DNA of 64,000 nucleotides from Diploptera punctata (Eukaryota; Arthropoda; Insecta; Blattodea; Blaberidae), in contig JASPKZ010007421.1 in the NCBI GenBank assembly GCA_030220185.1, positions 372,001-436,000 on the forward strand, written 5' to 3'. Below are positions 55,449-64,000 of this stretch, piece by piece. Below the pieces are notes generated by a model. That model ran no database searches. It saw nothing but the letters and a program-made list of their open reading frames with translations, and had not been told where the DNA came from. A program made the translations under genes and the position numbers. The stretch's first letter is position 1. Every line of letters begins with the position of its first letter.

Positions 55449-55675
55449 ATCTTATATATAAAAATTAATGTTTGTTTGTTTGTTTGTATGTTTGTTTGTT
55501 TGTTCGTACTTTATGTGCGGCCATACCGCTGAATCGATTGTGATGGATTTTTTTCAAAATCTTCAGGAGATTCCCCGGATGAACATAGGCTATAAGAGAG
55601 TTGTCATACTCAACTCCTACACCCTTAAAAATCGCCCTTTGTAGTGGAAAACGTGGAAACAGTAGCTCTTAAATA
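55449..55675 (+). mobile_element. Helitron-like 5' end
   Basis: TCTTATATATAAAAATTAATG followed by TTTGTTTGTTTGTTTG and a GAATCGATTGTGATGG, GGATGAACATAGGCTA block resembles left ends of many arthropod Helitrons (5' TC next to an AT target, TATATAAAA). The second block recurs at 58735-58990. No Rep/helicase gene is attached and the 3' hairpin/CTRR end was not found. Confidence 0.45.
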
Positions 55676-56600
55676 GCTTACGCTGCCTAAACCATAAGAA
55701 ATACACAAAATCAATGTACACAGAATTTAATATCTCAAAAAGCTCCACAAAAAAGTCCGCGACAGCATATGTTTATATCTTACGGATAAATCACAATAAC
55801 CATTTTTTGTCTTTCATTGGTACCAAGAGAATAATACCCATTCGTGGGGAACCTTCATCTTTATTATTATACTAAGAGTCCCGCGCCGTAGCCGAGTGGT
55901 TAAGGCAAGAAGTCTTGGCGCAGAACTACGGGACTTACGCTGGTTTGTGTCTCCATGGGGGAACATTTTTTCTCATGGAATTTCGGCCAGTATGGGACCG
56001 GTGAACAATGGGCCAGAAATTAAATCTAGCTAGAAAAATACTATTTTCACTAACCCTCATCAATTTATCTTTTTTTTTCACTCTAATTTAATTGTTATAT
56101 GACAGTTCTTAACTTATCTGCAAAGGAGGGTAAATTCTAATGTGAAAAAGAAGCTCTTTGGACGCTAAAATGGCTTACGCTGCCTAAACCATAAGAAATA
56201 CACAACATTAATGTACACAGAATTTAATATCTCAGAAAGCTCTACAAAAAAGTTCGCGACAGCATATGTTTATCTCTTACGGATAACTCACAATAACCAC
56301 TTTTATTTTTCATCGATACCAAAAGTCTCAAGCCATAGCCGAGTGCTTAAGGCAGGAAGTCTTGGCGAAGAACTACGGGACTTACGCTGGTTCGAGTCTC
56401 CATGCGGGAAAATTTTTCTCATGGAAATTCGGCCAGTATGGGACCGATGCACAGTGGGCCTGAAATTAAATCTAGCTGAAAAAAAAACTATTTTCACTCA
56501 CCCTCATCAATTTATCTTTTTTTTCACTCTAATATAATTGTTATATGGCAGTTCTTAACTTATCTGCAAAGGAGGGTACAATTCAAATGTTTATGAAGAT
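55676..56600. repeat. 497-bp tandem duplication containing SINE-C
   Basis: Units start GCTTACGCTGCCTAAACC at 55676 and 56173. Each contains CAATAACCA, a 3'-truncated SINE-C (55880-56010 and 56325-56460), GAAATTAAATCTAGCT, TTATCTTTTTTTTTCACTC and TTATCTGCAAAGGAGGGTA. Both copies of the SINE are cut at the same base, so the SINE was there before the duplication. Confidence 0.85.
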
Positions 56601-58475
56601 AATATAAACATCGGAATTTGGCGATGGTTAAGACCTCATCTGGTCTATATCCCAGTTGTGATTAGCGTTGTGTGTTCAAGTTCAGTGAGCTATTCTTCTT
56701 ATTCTGTATGGATACTTCACCTCAAAGTTTGTAATTTTATTTATATATTTAATGTTTTTTTCTGTATAACCAGATGTTATGTTAATACATGTGGAATCAA
56801 ACCTTCTATGCAAAAAAATCACAATCATCTTATTTTAAATTGAGCTCAGACGAAAACAGTTCTCAACAGTAGTACAAATTTTAGTTATAATATAGAGTGA
56901 TTCATGGACTTTAATTCCTGCACAATAACATGTGTGCAAATTATTGCGTCTTTTTTAATTAACTTCCTCATTACAGGAGGTAGCCAGTAACTGAGGCCTA
57001 TCGTTGCCCGCAGAGAATAATTGTTTGATTTAATATGAAAAAATAAATGTTAGATAGAGGCAATAAGTTATCATTTAGTAAACAAATTAGAGGTAGGGGG
57101 ATGTTATCAAATTGTTTTAAATTATATTAAAAATATTTTTTTAAAGCGATTTTTTCAAACGTACGAAGTTTTGCGCGAGAATAAAAATCTAATGAAATAT
57201 TCTGATTGACTGGGGGTGGATGTTAACTTTCCCATTATGAAGAATTAATTTAGAACAATGACAGTCGTTGGAAAATTCTGTTCCACTTGCTTATGGAACT
57301 GGAAGACCCAATATAACTTTCGAAGAGGCTGGAATAAACGAAATGTTCACTTAAGCAGGAATTCTAATGCGATGAACTTGCTCTTGCAACAGAAATATCA
57401 CTTTGCTCATATGGTAAATGGAATATTGCTGACGTTTTAAAAACGTTACTCGAAAAAACAATAAATAGCTTCAAGAAATTAATAAACATTACAAATCACC
57501 CCACTCAACTCCCATATCTTCTATGTCGGACAAAACATTGTTTTTTGACAATAAAATATAAATATGTCGATATGTTATCATGACACTAGTTTTCAAAAAG
57601 AGAGGTTGTGACATTTTATCCACCCTATAATGCTTCTAGGGAAGCAAATTTGTTATGCTACCTTTCCGAAGATAGGCATTTCAGTAGAAATAAGACTTTT
57701 TTTTTGTTTTTATTCCAGCCTCTTCGAAACATATTTTGGGTCTTACAATTCCATAAGCAGATGGAACAGGATTTTCCGACGTTTTTGTAGTCGCAGAACG
57801 GGCATCATCACCCAATACTGCATTCGGAAAGAAGAAGAAGAAGAAGAAGAAGAAGATCACCTTTTGTCTCTATCGATCAGTTTTCTCCATATATTAAATC
57901 AAACAATTCTCTGCGCGCGACGATTGGCCTCAGCTGCCGGCCGCCTCCTCTAATAAAAAAGCTAATTACAAAAAAAGCAATGATTTGCACAAATGTTATT
58001 GTGTGGGAATTGAAGTTCATAAATCACTCTATATTCTAACTAAAATTTGTACTACTGTTCAGAACTGTTTTTGTTTTCGTAGCTAAATTTAATGTGAAAC
58101 GATTGTGTAGATTTTTTAGTGTTTCGAAGGAACACAATATCTGGTTGTATATAAACATGTTAAATACATCAATGAAAAGTTCAAGCCTTGAGGTAAAGTA
58201 TATATATAAAATAAGAAGAATAACTCACTGAACTTTAATTCAAAATGTATTTATTTCTACAGCTCGGTACACAACTGGGATGCGGACCAGATGAGTTCTT
58301 AACTATCGGCAACTTCCTATATTTATATTGTCTACATACATTTTAGAATTCGACCCTCCTTTGCAGATAAGTGAAGAACAGTCATCTGGCAATCATTTTA
58401 GAGTGAAGAAAGATGAATTGGCGAGAGTTAGTAAAATACTTTTCTCCAGCTAGATTTCGTATCTGGCCCACTGTG
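56443..58475. repeat. Fold-back: two inverted arms of about 0.8-0.9 kb
   Basis: Arm 56443-57350 is the diverged reverse complement of 57690-58475. Matching pairs: CACAGTGGGCC/GGCCCACTGTG, TTATCTGCAAAGGAGGGT/ACCCTCCTTTGCAGATAA, and TTCAGTGAGCTATTCTTCTT and its inverse. CAACAGTAGTACAAATTTTAG and its inverse, TGAGGCCTATCG/CGATTGGCCTCA, and TTTCGAAGAGGCTGGAATAAA and its inverse complete the pairs. The spacer is 340 bp. Arms show indels and about 10-20% divergence by eye. No transposase is seen. A (GAA)n run at 57828-57857 is in the right arm only. Confidence 0.85.
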
Positions 58476-58720
58476 CGGTGCCCACCCAGCATCGTAAGGC
58501 ATTTGGGTAGCTACAATAAGTAGCGACTGCAGGTTGAGAATACCAGCTATAACGGCTGGAGGATCCGACATTCTGACCACATGTCACCCTACACTGGCTA
58601 GATGATCGTCTACCTATGTGATTAACATGTGGATATGAGGCCAACAGCCGGTTAGTCAGCCAAAAGCCTTCTAGGCCTGTCGTGTTTTGAGTTTTGTTTT
58701 GATATCAAGAAGATCGGGAA
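58475..58720 (+). mobile_element. SINE-C 3' portion
   Basis: CACCCAGCATCGTAAGGCAT, TTTGGGTAGCTACAA, GATGATCGTCTACCTATGTG, CCTTCTAGGCCTGTCGTG. The head is replaced by the right arm of the fold-back. Confidence 0.8.
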
Positions 58721-58734
58721 AAGTGGATTCCCGG

Positions 58735-59010
58735 GCAAGCGTGCTCTGCCATACCGGTCATCCGATTGAGATGGGGTTTTTTGAAAAATGTTCATGAGAT
58801 TCCGGGAATGAACATAGGCCATAAGAGAGTTGTAATATTCAACCACTTCACCCCTAAAAATCACTCTTTGTAGTGAAAAATGTGAAATAAAGTCCCTATT
58901 TTGACGCATAAATGGCTTAAGCTGCCTAAACCATAACAAAGACACAAATTGATGTACACATAATTGAACATCTAAAAAACTCTACAAAAAAGTAGAGTAT
59001 AAGAGCGCAC
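58735..59010 (+). repeat. Second copy of the Helitron-like block
   Basis: GCCATACCGGTCATCCGATT, GAGATTCCGGGAATGAACATA, TTTGTAGTGAAAAATGTG, GCTTAAGCTGCCTAAACC match 55505-55790 in the same orientation. Confidence 0.8.
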
Positions 59011-59084
59011 GGCTGATGGTAAATACACAATTTAGGAGTAGCAGCGCACGCCGAGTATTACCTAGTAATGTTATAAAAATTGTT

Positions 59085-59160
59085 AGAAAAACTTTGAAAT
59101 ATAAAATAATGTTAGTAAATACAGAAGAAGAGCTATAGTTTACAACAATATAACTGAAAA
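59085..59160 (-). repeat. Repeat E fragment
   Basis: ACTAATTTATGTTAG-like sequence and AGAAGAAGAGCTATAGTTTA match 23640-23705 in inverted orientation. Confidence 0.75.
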
Positions 59161-59785
59161 ATCAATCGTTAGTAGAAGTGCAGTTGAGCCGTATCTTGAA
59201 ATACAATGAAGCAACCTGCTCTAATAGAATAGGAACGACCTGCTCGTAGCGAGTACAGGACTCAACTTGTAGAATGTAGCGTACATTTTTATAAACCTTG
59301 TAGAACGTAGTAATGACTCGACATACTCGATTAGAGTAAATACAGAACTCCGCTTGTAGAAATATAGTGATGGCTCCACAGCTCGTCGAACGTCTATGTA
59401 GAACTTGAAGAACTTGTAAGTAACAATATAGCCTGCTCTGATAAAACAGGGCGGTCTGCTCGCGGCATGGAGCAGAATTCAACCAAATAGAAAGCTCCAC
59501 CATACAGCATGAAGGTCGAGACGATATAGTAGAGAGTATATGTAGAACTTGTAGATCTGTGTAGAACTTTGTAGAATTTATCTTCAAGTAACATTATAGC
59601 CTGCCCTAAAAAGCAGAACGGTCTGCTGGAAAGTGCAGAACTCCGTACAAACAGTCTGCCCACTAGGTGAATCAGGACGGTCTGCTCGCAGCTGGAGCAG
59701 ATCTCGGCCATGCGGCTTGAAGGCCGAGACGACAATAATGTTCTTGTTACTATAGAGCTTGACCTTACAACATGAAGGTTGAGAA
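59160..59785. repeat. Hairpin-rich degenerate repeat region, unclassified
   Basis: Imperfect units at about 59215-59390, 59416-59555 and 59590-59760 share GCCTGCTCTGATAAAACAG-type, CGGTCTGCTCGC..GGAGCAG and CATGAAGGTCGAGACGA-type blocks, separated by TGTAGAACTTGTAGA runs. Hairpins: CTGCTCGCAGCTGGAGCAG, CTCGGCC(12 nt)GGCCGAG. It is GC-richer than its surroundings. Reading frames on the minus strand (113 and 141 codons) follow the repeats and look accidental. It could be an LTR or untranslated region of an element whose coding part lies elsewhere. Confidence 0.6.
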
Positions 59786-60049
59786 GTAACTATGAGTAAC
59801 TAATTACTAAACCAGAAACCAGCTATCAGACCGAGTGCATTCATAAATAAACAAAAAATATGGTCGGTCTGAAGCAAACATAAAACAAGTGAAACAAGAT
59901 AAACAGAGAGAAGGCGAAGGCGCGTGGACAATAGCATCTTTAATACTAATAAAATTCATATCAAATTCCGTTCAGGTGAATAGTCATAAGATAAAAACTT
60001 AAAATATGTACCTTTTTGGCAGGTTCCGTTGTACGCAAATATGTTAAAA
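59786..60049. other. Unassigned, next to PLE-C 3' end
   Basis: CAGACCGAGTGCATTC/GGTCGGTCTG pair loosely. There is no gene. It may belong to the PLE-C end or to the repeat region before it. Confidence 0.4.
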
Positions 60050-60061
60050 TATTATATTTAA

Positions 60062-60110
60062 AATATTATCTGGATACCTTTCGGAAGTTAACTTCCATCA
60101 TCAGCAGGAT
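60062..60110 (-). ncRNA. Candidate hammerhead ribozyme (PLE-C 3' end)
   Basis: Minus strand: CTG (60107-60105) as stem I 5' strand, CTGATGA (60104-60098), a T, stem II GGAAG/CTTCC with TTAA loop (60096-60083), GAAA (60082-60079), GGTATC with the predicted cut after 60073, then CAG (60072-60070) pairing with the CTG. The catalytic core is canonical. Stem III would be one base pair with a four-base loop, very small even for PLE hammerheads, or would need a dimer. Confidence 0.6.
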
Positions 60111-60329
60111 GAGCTTCTGCTACTAGTTGCTCTTGTTGTTTATGACGATGTAGACTCAAAGTGTCTGTAGCAGCAACTGACTTGTTTTTGACGATCTCAT
60201 ATTAGTGGTTGTTTGACTGGGGTGCGTTCTCATTAAGAATTAAGGTGTTGTTTATTTCTTTTATAATCTCAAGGTCTTCAAATATGTTTATCTTTGCTGG
60301 AATGTTTTCTTTGTGAATTATCGTGAGAG

Positions 60330-60560
60330 TACTTTCTATTTCATTTGGTGACCGGCGTTAATGAGATGTTTGGCATAGCTTGATTTATCACCCGCGTACA
60401 TGAAATCTGTTACGTGTTCCTTATATATTGTATTAAAGTTTCTGCTTGTCCTGCCAATATAAAATTTATTACAATCTTTACATGTTAGTTTGTAGACTCC
60501 CTTGTTGGTAATTTTCATTGTTCTTCTATGCCATTGTATCTTATGATTTTTAATTTGTTT
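60330..60560 (-). pseudogene. PLE-C GIY-YIG endonuclease
   Basis: 60518-60336 is open for 60 codons: MKITNKGVYKLTCKDCNKFY, IGRTSRNFNTIYKEHVTDFM, SSYAKHLINAGH. GVY..YIG with the downstream Arg (GRTSRNF) fits a GIY-YIG nuclease of PLEs, which nicks target DNA. The CxxC in TCKDC is the usual PLE insert. A frameshift after NAGHQMK and gaps upstream break the larger ORF. Confidence 0.85.
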
Positions 60561-60840
60561 TCTGTTTTATAAGCTATGTTGATGTTTTTATTTATTTTTT
60601 TCAAAGTTTTGGCTAGTGTCGTGGTTTATTTCTCGTGAATGTTAATGTTACCCATGTTTTATTATTATCAAATTCTCTTTCAAGTTTTGTTATGTTATTT
60701 ATGTCGTTTTATCTCTTTTGCTTCTTTATAAGCTTATCGATGATTTGTTTGCTGAATCCGTTGCTTTTTGCCATGTTTTTAATACATTGTAATTCTTTAT
60801 TGTAATTTGTTTTGTTTAAGGGTAATTTTAACATTCTGTT

Positions 60841-63106
60841 CGACTGGTTGAATTATACTAACATGCTCCATCAATGGATAGAGCTTACACTATCAGTCCA
60901 GTCCACTGAACAGTTAGAACTCGCCGTACAAAATTTTCAGGCATCCCTTAAAGCAGCTTTAACTCTTTCTACAACGAAAACAGACTACCCATCGCAAACA
61001 AAATACACAGATCCCACACTTCTAACTTACTTACGAGAAAAGCGTAGATATCTACAACTTTATCGTGATTTTGGCTCTCTTTAACATCGACAACACTACA
61101 ATCGATATCAACATCTGGTTAGGAATAGACTGCGAGAATTAAGAAATGCTGACTGGGATAAAACTCTTCGGGATGTCTCAGCAAGAAAAACCCAACCGTG
61201 GGCATCATTAAAAGAATAAAACGGAGTCGAGCACCTACTCCTCCATCTGCCCTCTGCTCTAACGGAGTCTGGGCTTATCACCCTCGTGATAAAGCCCAAC
61301 TCATAGCAGAAAATCTCGCAGATCGATTTCAACCACATGTACTCACAACACCAGTTCATGAAGCTGAGGTACACCAAGTTGTAAGTACTGTTCTTGAAGC
61401 TCCTACTCCACAGGTCCTTCCTGACATATATTTTTCGGAATTGATAAATATTGTCAGAAATCTTCCCAATCAACGAGCCCCAGGTCCTGATCGCATAACA
61501 AATCTTGCAGTCAAACACCTGCCTGTTAAGGCACTTCTACTTTTCCTGCAAATAGTGAAGCTTTGTTTCAGCTTCCATTACTTCCCTGAAGTGTGGAAGC
61601 GGGCCAAGGTTATAACCATTCCCAAATCCGGCAAAGATCCTTCCAACCCAGACAATCTGCGGCCAATCAGTCTTCTGCCTGTACTCAGCAAAATAATGGA
61701 GAAACTCATTTTGGCTCGTCTAAAATCTGAAATTTCAGAGAGGAATATTATACCTCACCATCAATTTGGATTTAGAAATTCTCACAGCACTCCGCTGCAG
61801 TTAGCTAGACTGGTCGACCGAATTGTCACGGGTTTCAACTCCAAGAAGAGCACTTTGGCCGTATTCCTTGACGTTGAGAAAGCTTTCGATACGACTTGGA
61901 TATATAGATTACTTTTCAAATTAATAAAATTTAACATTTCAGCTTCACTTGTTAAACTTATTGCTAAATACCTCACTAACCGGCAATTTTATGTGTCGGT
62001 TAGTGGGTATAAATCCGACTGGAAGCCCCTAAAGGCGGGAGTCCCTCAGGGAGCAGTACTTTTACCCATTCTTTACACTATATACGTAGCAGAGTTTCCT
62101 TATTTCCCTTATATTCACACTGCTACATTTGCAGACGATACCTGCATATTCTACCAATCCTCTTTCCGAGCCCTACGTTACCGTGTCCACGTCCTACAAA
62201 ATGCCCTAAATTCCATACATTCCTGGTTCCGTCTGTGGAACATCAAATTAAATGTGAGTAAAACCCAAGCGATTTTATTCACCAAAACCCACAGACGGCC
62301 TCCTATCAGACTGACCCAGGGGACTCAACTTCTCCGCCTTGGTACTTCTGTGAAATATCTTGGGGTCCATCTGGACTCCAAGCTTACTTTCCAAATTCAT
62401 GTTCGGCAAATCTCTCAAAAAGCTCATGCTGCATTAGCAATATTATATCCATTTTTCAAGTCGGCCACGCTGTCATCGCGGATCAAGCTTCACTTATATC
62501 GAGCTGTTATTCGCAGCATGTTGCTGCATGGTTGTGAAGCCTGGAGTATCCTCGCTGCTAGACACAAAAAGAAAGTCCAGGTCATTCAGAATAAATGTCT
62601 AAAAATTATTTTTTCGGCACCTCTATACACGAGGATCATAGAGCTTCACGATCTAGCACAGATGCCATATATAGGTGACACAATTGAACAACAAGTTAAC
62701 AACATGTATGGCTTGATTATAAATCATACAAATCCAATTGTGCGCAATATAGGGCATGTGCTTCAGCGACGTACTGTTCACCGTAATATATGCATCAGAC
62801 ACCCCAATTGAGATGGTCTAAGCATTCAAGGTGTGCTCGAACCAGAGCAGCGTGGCTCATTCTGAGTCGTCGGCTTTCGGACTCTCTGCTTGTCGACGGC
62901 CCGGATTACTACGCCCTGCTCTGGGGAGACCACACCTAATACTCACTTTAATTCATGTCATCACGGCTAAACACCTACGCCGCTAAATATGCAGGGCTAA
63001 GACACTGAACCCCAAAGCGATAGCCACTAGCAGTTTGCTGCCAAGGAGCCACAACTGGTTCTAGTATGCAGCACAGTGGGCAATGCTGGACATTGCCAAC
63101 CCTTAG
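60841..63106 (+). mobile_element. Jockey-type LINE inserted in PLE-C, 13-bp TSD
   Basis: Perfect TSD TTAACATTCTGTT at 60828-60840 and 63107-63119. The 2266-bp copy is 5'-truncated (no ORF1, no endonuclease). It has a 3' UTR from 62812 and no poly(A). It ends after a 7-bp perfect hairpin, GGCAATGCTGGACATTGCC (63079-63097). It is the youngest event in this corner. Confidence 0.95.
60845..62811 (+). pseudogene. Jockey-type reverse transcriptase, one stop and one frameshift from open
   Basis: The linker after the lost endonuclease reads MLHQWIELTLSVQSTEQLEL (60862) and LREKRRYLQLYRDFGSL, then TAA at 61082. The same frame continues HRQHYNRYQHLV to TQPWASL. A shift at about 61200 leads to IKRIKRSRAPTPPSA and a 537-codon open frame to 62811. 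RT motifs: QRAPGPDRITNLAVKHLP (61475), DNLRPISLLPVLSKIMEKLI (61650), HHQFGFRNSHSTPLQLARLV (61760), AVFLDVEKAFDTTWI (61860), LKAGVPQGAVLLPILYTIYV (62030), active site HTATFADDTCIFY (62120-62150), VKYLGVHLDSKLTF (62355). The C-terminal part has LLHGCEAW and KVQVIQNKCLK. Confidence 0.95.
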
Positions 63107-63575
63107 TTAACATTCTGTTAATTAAGCTATTGAATGTGCTGATTTTATGTTGGTATGGGTGTCTAGATTTGTTATTAATTGTGAGCATATTATTTGTAGA
63201 TTTGCGGAAAATACTTATTTCAAGTTTCTTCTTTTCTATGTTTTTCATTATGGTAAGGTCGATAGATTATTTTCTTATCAAGTTCTATCTCCTCCGTAAA
63301 TTCTATTTTATGATGCACACTGTTTAGTTCTAGCGAGATTTTCATTTATTTTTTGTTCTCACTTTCGTATATAATCATGACGTCATCCACATATCTTGTA
63401 ATTAGCTTAATATTGAAATTATTTATTAAATTTTCATAACATTTATTTTCCAAATCTTGTAAAAATATTTCAGCCAATATTCCTGAAGTGGGAGATGCCA
63501 TTGGGATTCCATCTTCTTGTTCATATATTTGTTTGTTAAATTGGAAATAATTGCTTCATTATAGTCATATAGTCA
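63107..63575 (-). pseudogene. PLE-C reverse transcriptase fragment
   Basis: Minus strand from about 63565: FQFNKQIYEQEDGIPMASPT, SGILAEIFLQDLENKCYENL, ITRYVDDVMIIYESEN-type active site (about 63395-63350, seen as ATATGTGGATGACGTCATG reversed), LEISIFRKSTNNMLTINNKS (63230), RHPYQHKISTFNSLINRML. MASPTSG and YVDDV are PLE RT motifs. It is 5'-truncated at the head-to-head junction. Confidence 0.88.
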
Positions 63576-63577
63576 AT

Positions 63578-64000
63578 GGCTGAAATATTTTTACAAGATT
63601 TGGAAAATAAATGTTATGAAAATTTAATAAATAATTTCAATATTAAGCTAATTACAAGATAAGTGGATGACGTCATGATTATATACGAAAGTGAGAACAA
63701 AAAAGAAATTAAAATCTTGCTAGAACTAAACAGTGTGCATCATAAAATAGAATTTACGGAGGAGATAGAACTTGATAAGAAAATAATCTATCGACCTTAC
63801 CATAATGAAAAACATAGAAAAGAAGAAACTTGAAATAAGTATTTTCCGCAAATCTACAAATAATATGCTCACAATTAATAACAAGTCTAGACACCCATAC
63901 CAACATAAAATCAGTCACATTTAATAGTTTAATTAACAGAATGTTAAAATTACTCTTAAACAAAACAAATTACAATAAAGAATTACTATGTATTAAAAAC
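63578..64000 (+). mobile_element. Inverted copy of PLE-C, cut by the window end
   Basis: It is the reverse complement of 63475-63107 plus 60840-60776, at least 423 bp and nearly identical by eye. The spacer to its partner is 102 bp (63476-63577). It reads AEIFLQDLENKCYENL, then R-stop-VDDVMIIYESENKKEI (a stop replaces Tyr of YVDD), and KLEISIFRKSTNNMLTINNK. It lacks the Jockey insertion. Confidence 0.92.

Larger units (their letters stand above)
60050..63575 (-). mobile_element. Penelope-like element PLE-C, split by a Jockey-type LINE
   Basis: Minus strand. The RT part lies at 63575-63107, then a LINE insertion (60841-63106), then the rest of the RT, the GIY-YIG nuclease and the 3' end at 60840-60050. 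Both halves join at the 13-bp target TTAACATTCTGTT. The 5' part of the RT is missing. A plus-strand copy of the same segment follows head to head at 63578. Confidence 0.88.

Noticed and set aside
56211..56537. A 108-codon gene
   Set aside because: It is made of the SINE-C sequence and the tandem-duplicated segment.
57608..57953. Plus-strand frames of 60 and 107 codons
   Set aside because: They lie in the right arm of the fold-back, and the left arm does not preserve a corresponding frame. Part is a GAA repeat.
59162..59735. Minus-strand proteins of 141 and 113 residues
   Set aside because: They overlap each other in different frames and follow nucleotide repeats; the open state is explained by repeated units lacking stops.
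1..64000. Bacterial operons, phage or plasmid genes
   Set aside because: No densely packed ORFs, no ribosome binding sites and only eukaryotic transposon families were seen.

Overview
This window is eukaryotic, transposon-dense, AT-rich nuclear DNA, most likely from an insect. Several tRNA-derived SINE families, four kinds of LINE, Penelope-like elements (PLEs), hAT, pogo/Tigger, PIF/Harbinger and Helitron remnants point to a large arthropod genome. A cockroach or termite is my guess from general familiarity with such repeats, not something the sequence proves. A 170-bp fragment of mitochondrial ND4, readable only with the invertebrate mitochondrial code, supports an animal nuclear genome. 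I found no convincing single-copy host gene; nearly every long reading frame is a decayed transposon gene or a shadow of one.

Layout. 1-1.8 kb: an old LINE split by a small PLE fragment with its 12-bp target-site duplication (TSD). 1.8-5.2 kb: SINEs, LINE 3' ends, microsatellites and a perfect 176-bp tandem duplication. 5.2-9.2 kb: a nearly full-length two-ORF LINE (CR1/Jockey group, minus strand). 9.6-13.3 kb: first copy of a long composite repeat (R1) interrupted by a pogo-like element. 13.9-19.3 kb: a truncated LINE insertion, a SINE and a PLE (PLE-A) flanked by pseudo-LTRs. 19.9-22.4 kb: a 5'-truncated LINE with a 14-bp TSD. 22.7-28.3 kb: a PLE end with a hammerhead-like motif, a Harbinger transposase exon, a Helitron helicase remnant and a five-unit tandem array of about 280 bp. 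28.7-35.2 kb: the mitochondrial fragment and a LINE carrying two later insertions, another LINE and a complete 2.0-kb hAT element with 8-bp TSDs. 35.8-48.6 kb: LINE, SINE, pogo and hAT remnants. 49-52.7 kb: second R1 copy. 52.7-55.4 kb: LINE and MULE-like remnants and a LINE end inserted in another repeat. 55.4-59 kb: Helitron-like ends, a 497-bp tandem duplication and a fold-back structure of about 2 kb. 59.2-59.8 kb: an unclassified hairpin-rich repeat region. 60-64 kb: PLE-C, split by a Jockey-type LINE with a perfect 13-bp TSD, followed by an inverted copy of the same PLE.

The window is therefore best read as layers of insertions whose order can be worked out from nested TSDs. The most interesting functional candidates are hammerhead-ribozyme-like folds at the ends of three different PLEs. 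Next are a repeated module with a conserved GTTGC..GCAAC hairpin (seven copies) and the large inverted repeats.
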